The notes beneath the pieces are model-generated. The model saw nothing but the letters and a program-made list of their open reading frames with translations. It ran no database searches and had not been told where the DNA came from. DNA of 64,000 nt. Origin: Lawsonibacter sp. GTDB taxonomy: Bacteria > Bacillota > Clostridia > Oscillospirales > Oscillospiraceae. This document shows positions 7,948 through 16,449 of the stretch, piece by piece (within the stretch, counting starts at the first letter, position 1; every line of letters starts with the position of its first letter). A program made the position numbers and the translations under genes. The stretch lies in contig JAAWAD010000073.1 in assembly GCA_022791995.1 (NCBI GenBank), forward strand, positions 1 to 64,000, given 5' to 3'.

Positions 7948-9300
7948 TCAAAGTAGGCCCTGAAGCAGAATCACCAGAATCAGCACAGGAAGGGTAAATT
8001 GGAAGTAGGGCTTCAAGCACCGGGGCAGCTTCAGGCCGGTGCCGGTGTTGGCCTCGGTCAGGTAATTGTCGAAGCCCCAGCCCCACTTAGTTACACAGAA
8101 CAGCAGGTAAACCAGAGAGCCCAGAGGAAGGAGTAGGTTGCTGACTAAAAAGTCCTCGCTGTCCAGCACGTCCCGCCCGCCGATAAGGCGGAGATCCTGC
8201 CACAGGTTGTAGCCCAGGACACAGGGCATACTGGCGACAAGGATCAAAACGCAGTGTACCGCCACTGCCTTTTTTCGGCTCCAGCCGAAGTTGTCGATGG
8301 CGCTGGACAGCAGGTTTTCAAAGACAGCAATGAGGGTGGAAAAGCTAGCGAAGGTCATAAACAGAAAAAACAGGGCGCCCCAGAGCCGTCCTCCGGCCAT
8401 TCCGCCGAAAACCTTGGGCAAGGTAAGGAAGATCAGGTCGGGTCCAGCGTCCGGCTGAACGCCGAAGCTGAAGCAAGCGGGGAAGATAATCAGTCCCGAC
8501 ATCAGGGCTACAAAGGTGTCCAGACCGCAGATGCGCACCGCCTCTCCCGTCAGGGTGTGCTCCTTGGACATGTAACTTCCGAAGATTTCCATGGCGGCAA
8601 TTCCCAGGCTCAGGGTGAAAAAGGCCTGGTTCATGGCGGCGGTGATGACGCCGCCCAGACCGGCCTCCCGGGCCCGCTGAAGGCTGGGAAGGAGGTAAAA
8701 CCGCACCCCCTCCGCCGCGCCGGGAAGGAGCAGGCTGTGGGCGGCCAGCAGTACAATCAGCCCCAGCAGCCCCAGCATCATGCCCTTGGTGATCCGCTCC
8801 AGCCCCTTTTGCAGGCCAAAACTGCACACCAGAAAGCCGGTCAGTACGGTAACGGCCATCCAGACTGTCATCTCGCCGGGGTTGGCCAGCATCGCGTGGA
8901 ATACGCCGTCAATGGCGGTTCCCTCCAGGCCGTCAAAGGTTCCGGCGGCAAATTTGAAGAAATAGCCCAGCATCCAGCCGGATACGGTGGTATAGTACAT
9001 CATCAGCAGACAGCACCCGGCAACACAGAACCAGCCGTGGATGTGCCACAGGCTGCCCGCTGGCTCCAGGGCGCGGTAGCCCAGCACAGCGCTTTTGCGG
9101 CTGGCCCGTCCCACAGCCAGCTCCATGGTCAGCACGGGCACCCCCATCATGACCAGAAACAGCAGGTAAAACAGCACAAAGATTCCGCCGCCGTTGGCTC
9201 CGGCTACATAGGGAAATTTCCACACGTTTCCAATGCCGATGGCGCAGCCGGCGCTGACCAGCAGGAAGCCCAGGCGGGAGTGGAAGCTTTCACGTTTCAA
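7948..9300 (-). CDS. Sodium-dependent neurotransmitter-symporter family (NSS/SNF) transporter
   Basis: A 450-residue membrane protein of the LeuT/NSS family. The first helix has the sodium and substrate site signature GCAIGIGNVWKFPYVAGANG, followed by ELAVGRASRKSAVLGYRAL. About 11-12 hydrophobic helices are seen. Bacterial members take up amino acids (for example Trp, Tyr, Leu) with Na+. The start appears to be TTG 9300, since GAGAGGGGG lies eight bases upstream and there is no nearer ATG. On the minus strand a TATAAT near 9335 could serve as the -10 box. It is divergent from tatD. The substrate is not predictable. Confidence 0.92.
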   Translation of the reverse strand: MKRESFHSRLGFLLVSAGCAIGIGNVWKFPYVAGANGGGIFVLFYLLFLVMMGVPVLTMELAVGRASRKSAVLGYRALEPAGSLWHIHGWFCVAGCCLLMMYYTTVSGWMLGYFFKFAAGTFDGLEGTAIDGVFHAMLANPGEMTVWMAVTVLTGFLVCSFGLQKGLERITKGMMLGLLGLIVLLAAHSLLLPGAAEGVRFYLLPSLQRAREAGLGGVITAAMNQAFFTLSLGIAAMEIFGSYMSKEHTLTGEAVRICGLDTFVALMSGLIIFPACFSFGVQPDAGPDLIFLTLPKVFGGMAGGRLWGALFFLFMTFASFSTLIAVFENLLSSAIDNFGWSRKKAVAVHCVLILVASMPCVLGYNLWQDLRLIGGRDVLDSEDFLVSNLLLPLGSLVYLLFCVTKWGWGFDNYLTEANTGTGLKLPRCLKPYFQFTLPVLILVILLQGLL

Positions 9301-9398
9301 AATTGGTCCCCCTCTCTTTTGTTGGAGGTGCTATTATACACGATTTTCCAGAACAAGTCCAGTGTTTGCGCCCAATTTTGCAAATCCTCAAAATTATG

Positions 9399-9427
9399 TT
9401 GACAACCGGCGGCAGCTGTTCTATTAT
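9399..9427 (+). promoter_or_regulatory. Promoter of tatD
   Basis: TTGACA at 9399-9404, 17-bp spacer, TATTAT at 9422-9427 (an overlapping TATAAT lies three bases on). The start codon is about 50 bases downstream. Confidence 0.65.
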
Positions 9428-9478
9428 AATGGAACCTATGTTCTCGATCGGACCGGGGACAAAACGGGAGGAATTTCT

Positions 9479-10246
9479 GTGAAGCTGTTTGACACCCATG
9501 CCCACTATGACTCCGGGGCTTTCAACGCCGACCGGCGGGAGGTGCTGGCCTCCATGCCGGCAAAGGGCGTGGAGCTGATTTTGAATCCGGGCTGTGACCT
9601 GGCCTCTTCCGAGATGGCTATCGCCCTGGCGGAGGCGTTTCCCTTTTTGTACGCCGCTGTGGGGGTGCATCCCTCGGACTGCGCCGGCTTTACGGAGGAT
9701 ACCTGGAACAGCCTGTGGGCGCTGGCCACCCATCCTAAGGTGAAGGCGATTGGAGAGATTGGTCTAGACTACCACTGGAAGGACAACCCGCCCCCAGAGT
9801 TCCAGCAGGAGGTTTTTCACCGGCAGATGGATCTGGCCCAGAGCGCCGGCCGGCCTGTCATCGTTCACGACCGAGAGGCCCACCACGACTGTCTGGAGGT
9901 GGTCAAGGCGCACCCTGGGGTGACGGGGGTGTATCACTGCTATTCGGGCAGTCTGGAGGACGCCAAAACGCTGGTGAAGCTGGGGTGGATGCTCTCCTTT
10001 ACCGGGGTCATCACCTATAAAAATGCCAGGAAATCTTTGGAAGTTGTAGATTGGCTGCCCATGGATCAGATCATGATTGAGACCGATTCCCCCTACCTGA
10101 CGCCAGAGCCCTTCCGGGGGAAGCGGAACGATTCCGGGTATGTCTGCCGGGTGGCCGAGACCATTGCCCAGGTGAAGGGGATGGACACAGAGGAGGTCGC
10201 CCGGATCACCCTGGAAAACGGGAAGCAGTTCTTTGGGATTCTTTGA
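9479..10246 (+). CDS. tatD: TatD-family metal-dependent deoxyribonuclease
   Basis: A 255-residue TIM-barrel hydrolase of the TatD family. Metal ligands are visible in order: DTHAHYD near the N terminus, GEIGLDYH (Glu), PVIVHDREAH (His), YHCYSGS (His) and ETDSPYL (Asp). Family members act as 3'-5' exonucleases or endonucleases in DNA repair and turnover in the cytoplasm. GTG 9479 was taken as the start because GGGAGG lies six to seven bases upstream; no ATG is suitably placed. The radical-SAM gene that follows belongs to a family commonly found next to tatD. Confidence 0.93.
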   Translation: MKLFDTHAHYDSGAFNADRREVLASMPAKGVELILNPGCDLASSEMAIALAEAFPFLYAAVGVHPSDCAGFTEDTWNSLWALATHPKVKAIGEIGLDYHWKDNPPPEFQQEVFHRQMDLAQSAGRPVIVHDREAHHDCLEVVKAHPGVTGVYHCYSGSLEDAKTLVKLGWMLSFTGVITYKNARKSLEVVDWLPMDQIMIETDSPYLTPEPFRGKRNDSGYVCRVAETIAQVKGMDTEEVARITLENGKQFFGIL

Positions 10247-10302
10247 TTTTGCCGGTGCAAAGAACGGGCGGTCTACTGCCGCCCCTGTGGAGGAATGCTG
10301 TT

Positions 10303-10923
10303 ATGACCATTACCTATGAATACGAGGGGGCGCTGTACGTCAACCTCACCAACAAATGCAACTGTGCCTGTACCTTCTGCCTGCGTCAGGGGAAGGCGGA
10401 GGGCTCCATCTATACTGAGGACTCCCTGTGGCTTGAGCGGGAGCCCACCCGGCAGGAGGCCCTGGACAGCTTCCTCAGCCGGGATGTGTGTGCCTATCGG
10501 GAGATTGTTTTCTGCGGCTATGGAGAGCCCACTTACCGCATAGACGACCTGCTCTGGCTGGTGGACCGGCTGAAGGAGCGCTTCGGGGACCGGCTGCCCC
10601 CTGTGCGCATCAACACCAACGGCCACGCCAATCTCATCCACGGCCGGGATGTGTGCCCGGAGCTGAAGAATCGAATCGACACCCTGTCCATCTCGCTCAA
10701 TGCCACCAGCGCCGCCGAGTATGTGGCCCTGTGCCGCCCTGCCCAGGGAGTGGCCGCCTACCAGGCGATGCTGGACTTTGCCGGGGAGGCCAGGGACTAT
10801 GTGTCCCGTGTGGTTTTCACGGTGGTGGACAAGGACAAGACGCCCCAGGAACTGGACCGGTGCCGGGAGATTGCCCGGAAGCTGGGGGTGGAGCTGCGGA
10901 TCCGCTCCTTTATTGACTCCTGA
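10303..10923 (+). CDS. TatD-linked radical SAM protein
   Basis: A 206-residue compact radical SAM enzyme. The CX3CX2C cluster motif reads CNCACTFC near residue 19, followed by FCGYGEPTY (SAM-binding GGE-like) and INTNGHANL. There is no C-terminal SPASM or Fe-S extension, so it is shorter than most of the superfamily. The genetic link with tatD is recurrent in Firmicutes (the TatD-associated rSAM family), but the reaction is unknown. ATG 10303 has GGAGG at eight bases. The 56-base gap after tatD has no terminator, so the two are one operon. Confidence 0.85.
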   Translation: MTITYEYEGALYVNLTNKCNCACTFCLRQGKAEGSIYTEDSLWLEREPTRQEALDSFLSRDVCAYREIVFCGYGEPTYRIDDLLWLVDRLKERFGDRLPPVRINTNGHANLIHGRDVCPELKNRIDTLSISLNATSAAEYVALCRPAQGVAAYQAMLDFAGEARDYVSRVVFTVVDKDKTPQELDRCREIARKLGVELRIRSFIDS

Positions 10924-10937
10924 CAGAAAGAACGGGG

Positions 10938-10961
10938 AAGGGGACGGTTGACCGTCCCCTT
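10938..10961. terminator. Bidirectional hairpin between rSAM gene and small minus-strand gene
   Basis: A perfect 10-bp stem (AAGGGGACGG with CCGTCCCCTT) around TTGA, 15 bases after the rSAM stop and only a few bases beyond the end of the convergent 39-residue gene. T runs are short. Confidence 0.55.
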
Positions 10962-10964
10962 GGG

Positions 10965-11084
10965 TCACGCGGTGAGCTCCAGCTCCTCCAGAGCTTCCCG
11001 CTCGTTATCGGCGGAGAAGCAGAACCGCCCCGCCCAGTCGTAGACCTCCACATGCCCCCGTACCCATACGATGTTATATTCCAT
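10965..11084 (-). CDS. Small protein, 39 residues
   Basis: A 39-codon reading frame beginning MEYNIVWVRGHVEVYDW and ending EALEELELTA, preceded by a well-spaced AAAGGAG five to six bases before ATG 11084. It is too short for most gene finders. The beta-rich first half and helical acidic second half look like a real small fold, not random sequence. It ends at a shared hairpin with the convergent rSAM gene. Function unknown. Confidence 0.55.
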   Translation of the reverse strand: MEYNIVWVRGHVEVYDWAGRFCFSADNEREALEELELTA

Positions 11085-11195
11085 GGTTTCTGTCTCCTTT
11101 CTTGGATTGATTGTCTTCAGTATACCAGGAGATCAGTCCGATAAACCGGACTTTTGATGCCCCGGAACATATTTTTGGAACAGGGAGGTGCCGGT

Positions 11196-11357
11196 ATGGA
11201 GCCCATTTTCTACACGGTGGAGGCCATCCAAGGCGATTATGCCCAGCTTCTGTCCGACGGAGGTCTGGAGCACAGCGTAACCATGTTTCTTCTGCCCGAG
11301 GGGACCGATGTGGGCAGCCGTCTGAAGCTGGAGAATTTTTTGTGGACCCTGGAGTAA
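11196..11357 (+). CDS. Small DUF3006-like protein, 53 residues
   Basis: A 53-residue protein (MEPIFYTVEAIQGDYAQLL...). The alternation of a GDYAQL strand, a short turn and FLLPEGTDVGSRLKL matches the small beta-barrel pattern of DUF3006 proteins, where the LLPEG turn is characteristic. GGGAGG lies seven bases before ATG 11196; the longer frame from 11154 lacks a ribosome site. Thirty bases of spacing to the tepA ribosome site suggest co-transcription. The assignment rests on pattern only. Confidence 0.6.
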   Translation: MEPIFYTVEAIQGDYAQLLSDGGLEHSVTMFLLPEGTDVGSRLKLENFLWTLE

Positions 11358-11408
11358 GTGCCAGCCCTTTTGCACATCCTATGAAAAATGTGCAAGGGGG
11401 CGACCGGA

Positions 11409-12113
11409 ATGGAAGAAAAAAAGGAGAGGCCGGCGGAGGAAAGCCAGGAAAGTCTGGAGGAGGAGAACCTTCAGCCCATCACGGATCTGGGCTCTTCGAT
11501 CATTCGGACGGAGCATGGGACCATCCATGTTCTGACCATTGTGGGGCAGATAGAGGGCCACCAGCTGCTGCCCCCTACCAGCAAAAGCACCAAGTATGAG
11601 CATGTCCTGCCGCTGCTGGCCATGGTGGAGGAGAGCGACCAGATTGACGGCCTGCTCATTCTGCTGAACAACGGAGGTGGCGATGTGGAAGCGGGGCTGG
11701 CGATTTCAGAGCTGATTGCCTCCATGTCCAAGCCAACCGTCTCTCTGGTGCTGGGGGGGAGCCACTCCATCGGAGTTCCCTTGGCGGTGTCGGCCAAAAA
11801 GTCCTTCATCGCGCCCTCCGCCGCCATGACCATTCACCCGGTGCGCCTGAATGGTCTGGTCATTGGCGTGCCCCAGACCTTCTACTACTTCGAGCGGATT
11901 CAGGAGCGGATCATCCAGTTCATCACCGCCAACAGCGGCATCAAGCGGGAGGCCTTGACCAAGCTGATGCTCCAGACCGGGGAGCTGGCCGCTGACGTGG
12001 GCAGTGTCATCTATGGGGAGGAGGCGGTGGAGCTGGGCCTCATCGACCGCATCGGCGGCCTGGCGGATGCCTTGGCCTGCCTCCATGAGATGATGCAGGC
12101 CTATCGGAAATAA
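11409..12113 (+). CDS. tepA: ClpP-class serine protease TepA (YmfB-like)
   Basis: A 234-residue ClpP/crotonase-fold protease. Visible are the oxyanion/substrate region LLILLNNGGGDVEAGLAI, the nucleophile segment GGSHSIGVPLAVSAKKSF and APSAAMTIHPV carrying the His. This matches the TepA/YmfB branch found beside spoIIIE in Bacillus, proposed to aid pre-protein translocation and signal-peptide degradation. ATG 11409 is preferred to an upstream in-frame start because AAGGGGG is placed nine bases before it. As in Bacillus, an FtsK/SpoIIIE gene is near, but uppP is inserted between. The stop codon overlaps the edge of a MITE-like repeat. Confidence 0.87.
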   Translation: MEEKKERPAEESQESLEEENLQPITDLGSSIIRTEHGTIHVLTIVGQIEGHQLLPPTSKSTKYEHVLPLLAMVEESDQIDGLLILLNNGGGDVEAGLAISELIASMSKPTVSLVLGGSHSIGVPLAVSAKKSFIAPSAAMTIHPVRLNGLVIGVPQTFYYFERIQERIIQFITANSGIKREALTKLMLQTGELAADVGSVIYGEEAVELGLIDRIGGLADALACLHEMMQAYRK

Positions 12114-12274
12114 GAACCTGTATTCACAACCTCAAACGACCGTCCGGGCGGGTTTTCCCAGCCATACTGGGTTAAATTTTCTTGCAATACATCCAGTATT
12201 CCTGCGAAAATTTGCCTTGTCTGGCTGTGAACTCCCTCGCCCATCCGGCATTTTCGGTTATGAATACAGGTTCT
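12113..12274. mobile_element. MITE-like element with 14-bp terminal inverted repeats
   Basis: AGAACCTGTATTCA at 12113-12126 is perfectly inverted at 12261-12274. If the outer A/T is counted as target site, the element is 160 bp (12114-12273) with 13-bp ends and flanking TAA on both sides, as a 3-bp duplication. It has no transposase-sized frame. The left end forms the tepA stop codon. I recall similar GTGAATACAGGTTCT ends in intergenic repeats of related gut Clostridia, but could not search. Confidence 0.65.
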
Positions 12275-12438
12275 AAGGGGCGGTCTTTGGGCCGTCCTGG
12301 CAAGGCTTCCGTGGAAAAGGGCTGGAATTGGGGCGGAAGATGTGGTACAATGGACCAGAGGAAGCATTTGTCATAAACCCCCGGCCACTGGGATAGAATG
12401 GGGGTATCCTTTCCTCTGCGTGATTGGAGGTACATACT
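12275..12438. other. Leader region of uppP
   Basis: 164 bases with no gene. A possible -10 (TACAAT, 12346-12351) lacks a good -35. A stem of ACCCCC with GGGGGT (about 12377-12407) lies ahead of the uppP ribosome site. No known riboswitch pattern recognised. Confidence 0.3.
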
Positions 12439-13302
12439 GTGACCTATCTGATGTCTGCCGTTCTGGGCTTTGTCCAGGGCGTGGCCGAGTTCCTGCCCAT
12501 CTCCAGCTCCGGGCACCTGACCCTGCTCCAGCACTTTTTTGGCATGGCTGAGCCGGATAACCTGTTCAATGTCCTGCTCCACTTTGCCACCCTTCTGGCG
12601 GTGTGTGTCTACTACTTCCAGGATGTGCTGGAGATGGTGGAGGAGTTTTTCCGAATGCTGGTGGATATGTTCTCACGGCGGCCGGCCAAGGGCCGCCCGC
12701 CCGAGGCCCGGCGGCTGGTGCTGCTGCTGATTGTGGGAACGCTTCCGCTGTTTCTGGTGGTGCTGATTAAGGATAAGGTGGAGGCCCTGGGGGGCAGCCC
12801 CGCCTTTGTCAGCTGCGCGCTGCTGGTCACCGGCTGCATTCTCTTTTTGTCTGACCGGATGGGAGGGGGGCGGAAAAATGCCCGGAGCGCTACCCTTCAG
12901 GATGTGCTTTTGGTGGGAGTGGCCCAGGGCTTTGCCACCATCCCCGGCCTGTCCCGGTCGGGCTGCACCATCTCGGCCGGAATGGCGCTGGGCTTTGAGC
13001 GGCACTTTGCCGTCCGGTACTCCTTCCTGCTGTCCCTTCCCGCCGTGCTGGGGGCCACCCTGCTGGAGGTGAAGGATGTGGTGGAGATGGAGGGGGGCTT
13101 TCCCCTGGAGCTGCTGCCCCGGTATCTGCTGGGAATGGTGATTGCCGGCGTGGTGGGCTATTTCTCCATCCGGCTGGTGAATTTGCTGGCTGACCGGGGG
13201 AAATTTGGGGCGTTTGCCTTCTATTGCTGGGGAGCGGGTGTCCTCTCCCTGATTCTGGTCCTGATGAAGGTTACATTCCTCCCTGCCGCGCCGACGGTAT
13301 AA
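12439..13302 (+). CDS. uppP: Undecaprenyl-diphosphatase UppP (BacA)
   Basis: A 287-residue polytopic membrane phosphatase that recycles undecaprenyl pyrophosphate to the monophosphate carrier for peptidoglycan synthesis. Signatures: GFVQGVAEFLPISSSGHL near the N terminus (catalytic Glu-rich loop) and GLSRSGCTISAGMALG (PGxSRSG-type phosphate loop). About seven to eight transmembrane helices. The start is GTG 12439 with GGAGG eight bases upstream. It is followed 28 bases later by ftsK/spoIIIE, probably in one transcript. Members of this family can raise bacitracin tolerance. Confidence 0.95.
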   Translation: MTYLMSAVLGFVQGVAEFLPISSSGHLTLLQHFFGMAEPDNLFNVLLHFATLLAVCVYYFQDVLEMVEEFFRMLVDMFSRRPAKGRPPEARRLVLLLIVGTLPLFLVVLIKDKVEALGGSPAFVSCALLVTGCILFLSDRMGGGRKNARSATLQDVLLVGVAQGFATIPGLSRSGCTISAGMALGFERHFAVRYSFLLSLPAVLGATLLEVKDVVEMEGGFPLELLPRYLLGMVIAGVVGYFSIRLVNLLADRGKFGAFAFYCWGAGVLSLILVLMKVTFLPAAPTV

Positions 13303-13330
13303 GAACCTGTGGAAAGGAACGAGGAAAATC

Positions 13331-16009
13331 ATGGCAACAACACAAAGGAAAACAGGCGGGAAGCGCACCTCCGGGAAGCGGGCGGCCCCTTCCCGGGCCA
13401 AGAGCGCCCCGAAAGGACCGCCCCAGGGACAGCCCTTCCGCCGGGAGGCGGGGGCGGCGGTCTGTCTGCTGCTGGCGGTGTTCACCTTCTTCGGCTGGTT
13501 TCGGATGAAGGCGATTTTTATTGACTTTTTCTGTTCCCTTCTCCGGGGGCTGATCGGGTACGGCTTTTGGCTCACGCCGCCTGCCTTTCTGTTGGCCGCC
13601 TGGATTCTGGCCTTTCACCGGGGACGGCCTGTGGCTGTGCGGGTTACATGTGCCCTGCTGCTCCCCCTGACCTTTGCCGGTCTGTTCCATGGCCTGCTGT
13701 GCCCGGCTCTGCCCTGGGACGGATACCTGATGGGCTCTCTGTGGGAGAGCGGCCAGGTGATGAAATCCGGCGGCTTGGCGGGGGGAGTTCTGGCCCAGAG
13801 CTTTGTGTCCCTGTTCACCGTGATGGGCTGCTCGGTGGTTTTCGGCATGGCAGCTATTTTGATGGGACTGGCTGCCTTCGACCGCTCCTTGATTGACATT
13901 GCCGACTGGATCTTCAACCGCCCGGAGTACGATTATGAGCCAGAGCCCCAGCGGGAACAGAAGCCGAAGGCCAAGCCAAGCCCCCGGCGGGAACCCGCCA
14001 AGCCCCACGGACGCGCTCCGTCCGCGCCGGAGCTCAAGCGTACCCACACCGCCATCGACATTCCGGTGGACGATGTGCCGCCGGTTCGGCAGGAGCCGGA
14101 GCCAGAGCCAGCGGAAAAGCGGAGCCTGTTTGACAAGAAGCCCCGGGTACCCACCCCGGATCAAGTGCTGATAAGCCGCCGGCCGGAGCCTGTGCCTGAA
14201 CCCGAATCTGCTCCTGTGCTGGAGGAGGAATTGGAGCCGGAGGTGCCCGCGGCGTCCGCGGTTCTTGTGGAGGCGCCGGCTGCTCCGCCGCCACCCCTGC
14301 CAGAGCCGGAGCCGGAACCTGCGGCGCCCTCCAATGTGGTTCCCTTCCAGCCTCGCCCGGAGCCCGCTCCGAAGGCTGAGAAGCTCACCCTCCGCCAGGA
14401 GGCGGAGGAGGCTGCTGCCCAGATGGCCCAGGATATTCAGAGCACCATGACCCAGAACGCCGGGCCCTACCCCTATCCGCCCCTATCCCTCCTCCGGGAG
14501 GGGAGTGGAGACATTGGCGGGGAGGCTCTGGGAGAGCTGAGCGCCAACCAGCGCCGCCTGGGGGATACCCTCCACTCCTTTGGCATTGACGCCACCATCC
14601 ACAATGTGGTCCGAGGCCCTTCTGTCACCCGGTATGAGCTGGAGCTGGACCAGGGAGTGCGGCTGAATAAGCTGACGAACCTCTCGGATGACATTGCCCT
14701 GGCTCTGGGGGCCCCTGGCGTCCGTGTGGCCGCCGTGCCCGGGAAGCAGTCCACTGTGGGCATTGAAGTGCCAAACCAGCTGGTCTCGCCGGTGAACATA
14801 CGAGAGGTGCTGGCCTCGCCTGAGTTCCAGAATCACAAGTCCAAGGTGGCCTTTGCCGTGGGCAAGGACATCAATGGCAGCAATGTGGTGGGCAGTATCG
14901 CGGACCTGACCCACATGCTCATTGCGGGCACCACCGGCTCCGGAAAGTCGGTGTGTACCAACTCTCTGATTATCTCTTTGCTCTACAAAGCCGCTCCCGA
15001 CGAGGTGCGCCTGATTATGGTGGACCCCAAAATGGTGGAGCTGGGGATTTACAACGGCATTCCCCACCTGCTGATTCCAGTGGTCACAGACCCCAAGAAA
15101 GCCGCCGGGGCTCTCCAGTGGGCGGTGAACGAAATGATGAAGCGCTATCAGGCCTTCTCGGAGCTGGGTGTGCGGGACCTGGCCTCCTACAACGCCCGGG
15201 CTGCCCAGACCGAGGGATTGTCCAAGCTGCCCTCCATCGTGGTGGTCATCGATGAGCTGGCCGACCTGATGCTGGTGGCTGCCAAGGAGGTGGAGGACTC
15301 CATCTGCCGGGTGGCTCAGATGGGCCGGGCCGCTGGAATGCACCTGGTCATCGCAACCCAGCGGCCCTCTGCTGACGTCATTACCGGCCTGATGAAGGCC
15401 AACATTCCCTCAAGAATTGCCTTTGCCGTAGCCTCCGCCATGGAATCCCGGATTATCCTGGACAATTCCGGGGCGGAAAAACTGGTGGGTCGGGGGGACA
15501 TGCTCTACCAGCCACGGGGCAGTAAGCCGCAGCGCACACAGGGCTGCTTCATCTCTGACGACGAGGTGGCCGCCGTGGTGAGCTATGTGAAGCAGGGCAG
15601 CACCGCCCAGTACGACGACGCTGTCATGCGGGAGATTGAGCAGCGGACCGCGGAGAAGGACAAGGGCTCCAAGGGGGCCGGTGTCTCCGCCGAGGACGCC
15701 GGAGAGTATGACGAGCTGATTGACGCCGCTGCCGAGGTAGTAGTGGAGACTGGACAGGCCTCCGTCTCCATGCTCCAGCGCCGGCTGAAATTGGGCTACT
15801 CCCGGGCTGCCCGGCTGGTGGACCAGCTGGAGGACCGGGGTATTGTGGGCCCCTTTGAGGGCTCTAAGCCCCGGCAGTTGCTGATTACAAAGGAACAGTG
15901 GCAGGAGATGAAGTACCGCCAGGGAATTGACACTCCGCCCCTTCACCCTGCGGAGGAGGAGCCGCCCGCGCCGGAGGCGCTGGACCGGGCGGAGGAGGAC
16001 ACGCTGTAA
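13331..16009 (+). CDS. ftsK: DNA translocase FtsK/SpoIIIE
   Basis: An 892-residue membrane-anchored DNA pump. The first 35 residues are basic, then four hydrophobic helices (about 35-190), a long Pro/Glu-rich linker (about 195-370), and the motor. Walker A GTTGSGKS is near 533, Walker B VVVIDELADLM near 638, with RIAFAVASAMESRIILD and GRGDML beyond; the C-terminal gamma winged helix (SVSMLQRRLKLGYSRAARLVDQLE) reads orienting DNA sequences. It clears chromosomes at division and pumps DNA into the forespore. The tepA neighbourhood argues for the SpoIIIE role. The PEPEPEP-rich linker is longer than in Bacillus SpoIIIE. Confidence 0.96.
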   Translation: MATTQRKTGGKRTSGKRAAPSRAKSAPKGPPQGQPFRREAGAAVCLLLAVFTFFGWFRMKAIFIDFFCSLLRGLIGYGFWLTPPAFLLAAWILAFHRGRPVAVRVTCALLLPLTFAGLFHGLLCPALPWDGYLMGSLWESGQVMKSGGLAGGVLAQSFVSLFTVMGCSVVFGMAAILMGLAAFDRSLIDIADWIFNRPEYDYEPEPQREQKPKAKPSPRREPAKPHGRAPSAPELKRTHTAIDIPVDDVPPVRQEPEPEPAEKRSLFDKKPRVPTPDQVLISRRPEPVPEPESAPVLEEELEPEVPAASAVLVEAPAAPPPPLPEPEPEPAAPSNVVPFQPRPEPAPKAEKLTLRQEAEEAAAQMAQDIQSTMTQNAGPYPYPPLSLLREGSGDIGGEALGELSANQRRLGDTLHSFGIDATIHNVVRGPSVTRYELELDQGVRLNKLTNLSDDIALALGAPGVRVAAVPGKQSTVGIEVPNQLVSPVNIREVLASPEFQNHKSKVAFAVGKDINGSNVVGSIADLTHMLIAGTTGSGKSVCTNSLIISLLYKAAPDEVRLIMVDPKMVELGIYNGIPHLLIPVVTDPKKAAGALQWAVNEMMKRYQAFSELGVRDLASYNARAAQTEGLSKLPSIVVVIDELADLMLVAAKEVEDSICRVAQMGRAAGMHLVIATQRPSADVITGLMKANIPSRIAFAVASAMESRIILDNSGAEKLVGRGDMLYQPRGSKPQRTQGCFISDDEVAAVVSYVKQGSTAQYDDAVMREIEQRTAEKDKGSKGAGVSAEDAGEYDELIDAAAEVVVETGQASVSMLQRRLKLGYSRAARLVDQLEDRGIVGPFEGSKPRQLLITKEQWQEMKYRQGIDTPPLHPAEEEPPAPEALDRAEEDTL

Positions 16010-16130
16010 AGGCGCTGTGTTCCGCTGCCTATGCAAATGGGGGGCCTTCGCTGCGGTGGTGCAGAAATTGAGGGCTTTTGCCCGGAGCTTGTCGAAATGT
16101 TTCATTTTTATTAAATTTGCCCAAAGCCCC

Positions 16131-16159
16131 TTTACAGAAATCCTCTTTTGAGGTAAACT
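16131..16159 (+). promoter_or_regulatory. Promoter of ireB
   Basis: TTTACA at 16131-16136, 17-bp spacer, TAAACT at 16154-16159. About 40 bases upstream, at 16089-16097, TTGTCGAAA resembles an 0A box, but its position makes a role uncertain. Confidence 0.5.
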
Positions 16160-16188
16160 AGGAGCAGTCAGGACAGGAGGTGATCCCG

Positions 16189-16440
16189 ATGGATGATATG
16201 GAATACACCCGCAAGTTCAGCTTGGGCGACCAGCGGGACCTGGAGATTAAGACAATTTTGTCCACCGTCTACCAGTCCCTTCAGGAAAAGGGCTATAACC
16301 CCATCAACCAGATTGTGGGCTATATCCTGTCCGAGGACCCCACTTATATCACCAATCACAACAATGCTCGGGCTCTCATCCGCAGGGTGGACCGGGACGA
16401 GCTGCTCCAGACGCTGGTGAAATATTATCTGACCCACTGA
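16189..16440 (+). CDS. ireB: IreB-family regulatory phosphoprotein (UPF0297)
   Basis: An 83-residue protein with the conserved UPF0297 core: [52 protein letters not shown] in close match (here Q replaces the second position). In Enterococcus IreB is phosphorylated by the Ser/Thr kinase IreK and modulates cephalosporin resistance. ATG 16189 has an excellent AGGAGG at eight bases; an upstream GTG overlaps that site. In many Firmicutes it sits with alaS and ruvX; here it stands alone between ftsK and a kinase gene, with its own promoter and terminator. Confidence 0.93.
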   Translation: MDDMEYTRKFSLGDQRDLEIKTILSTVYQSLQEKGYNPINQIVGYILSEDPTYITNHNNARALIRRVDRDELLQTLVKYYLTH

Positions 16441-16449
16441 GACCCATCC

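Noticed and set aside
13295-13310. AAGAACCTGT before ftsK, similar to the MITE end
   Set aside because: Only the first ten bases match and no inverted partner exists nearby; taken as chance.
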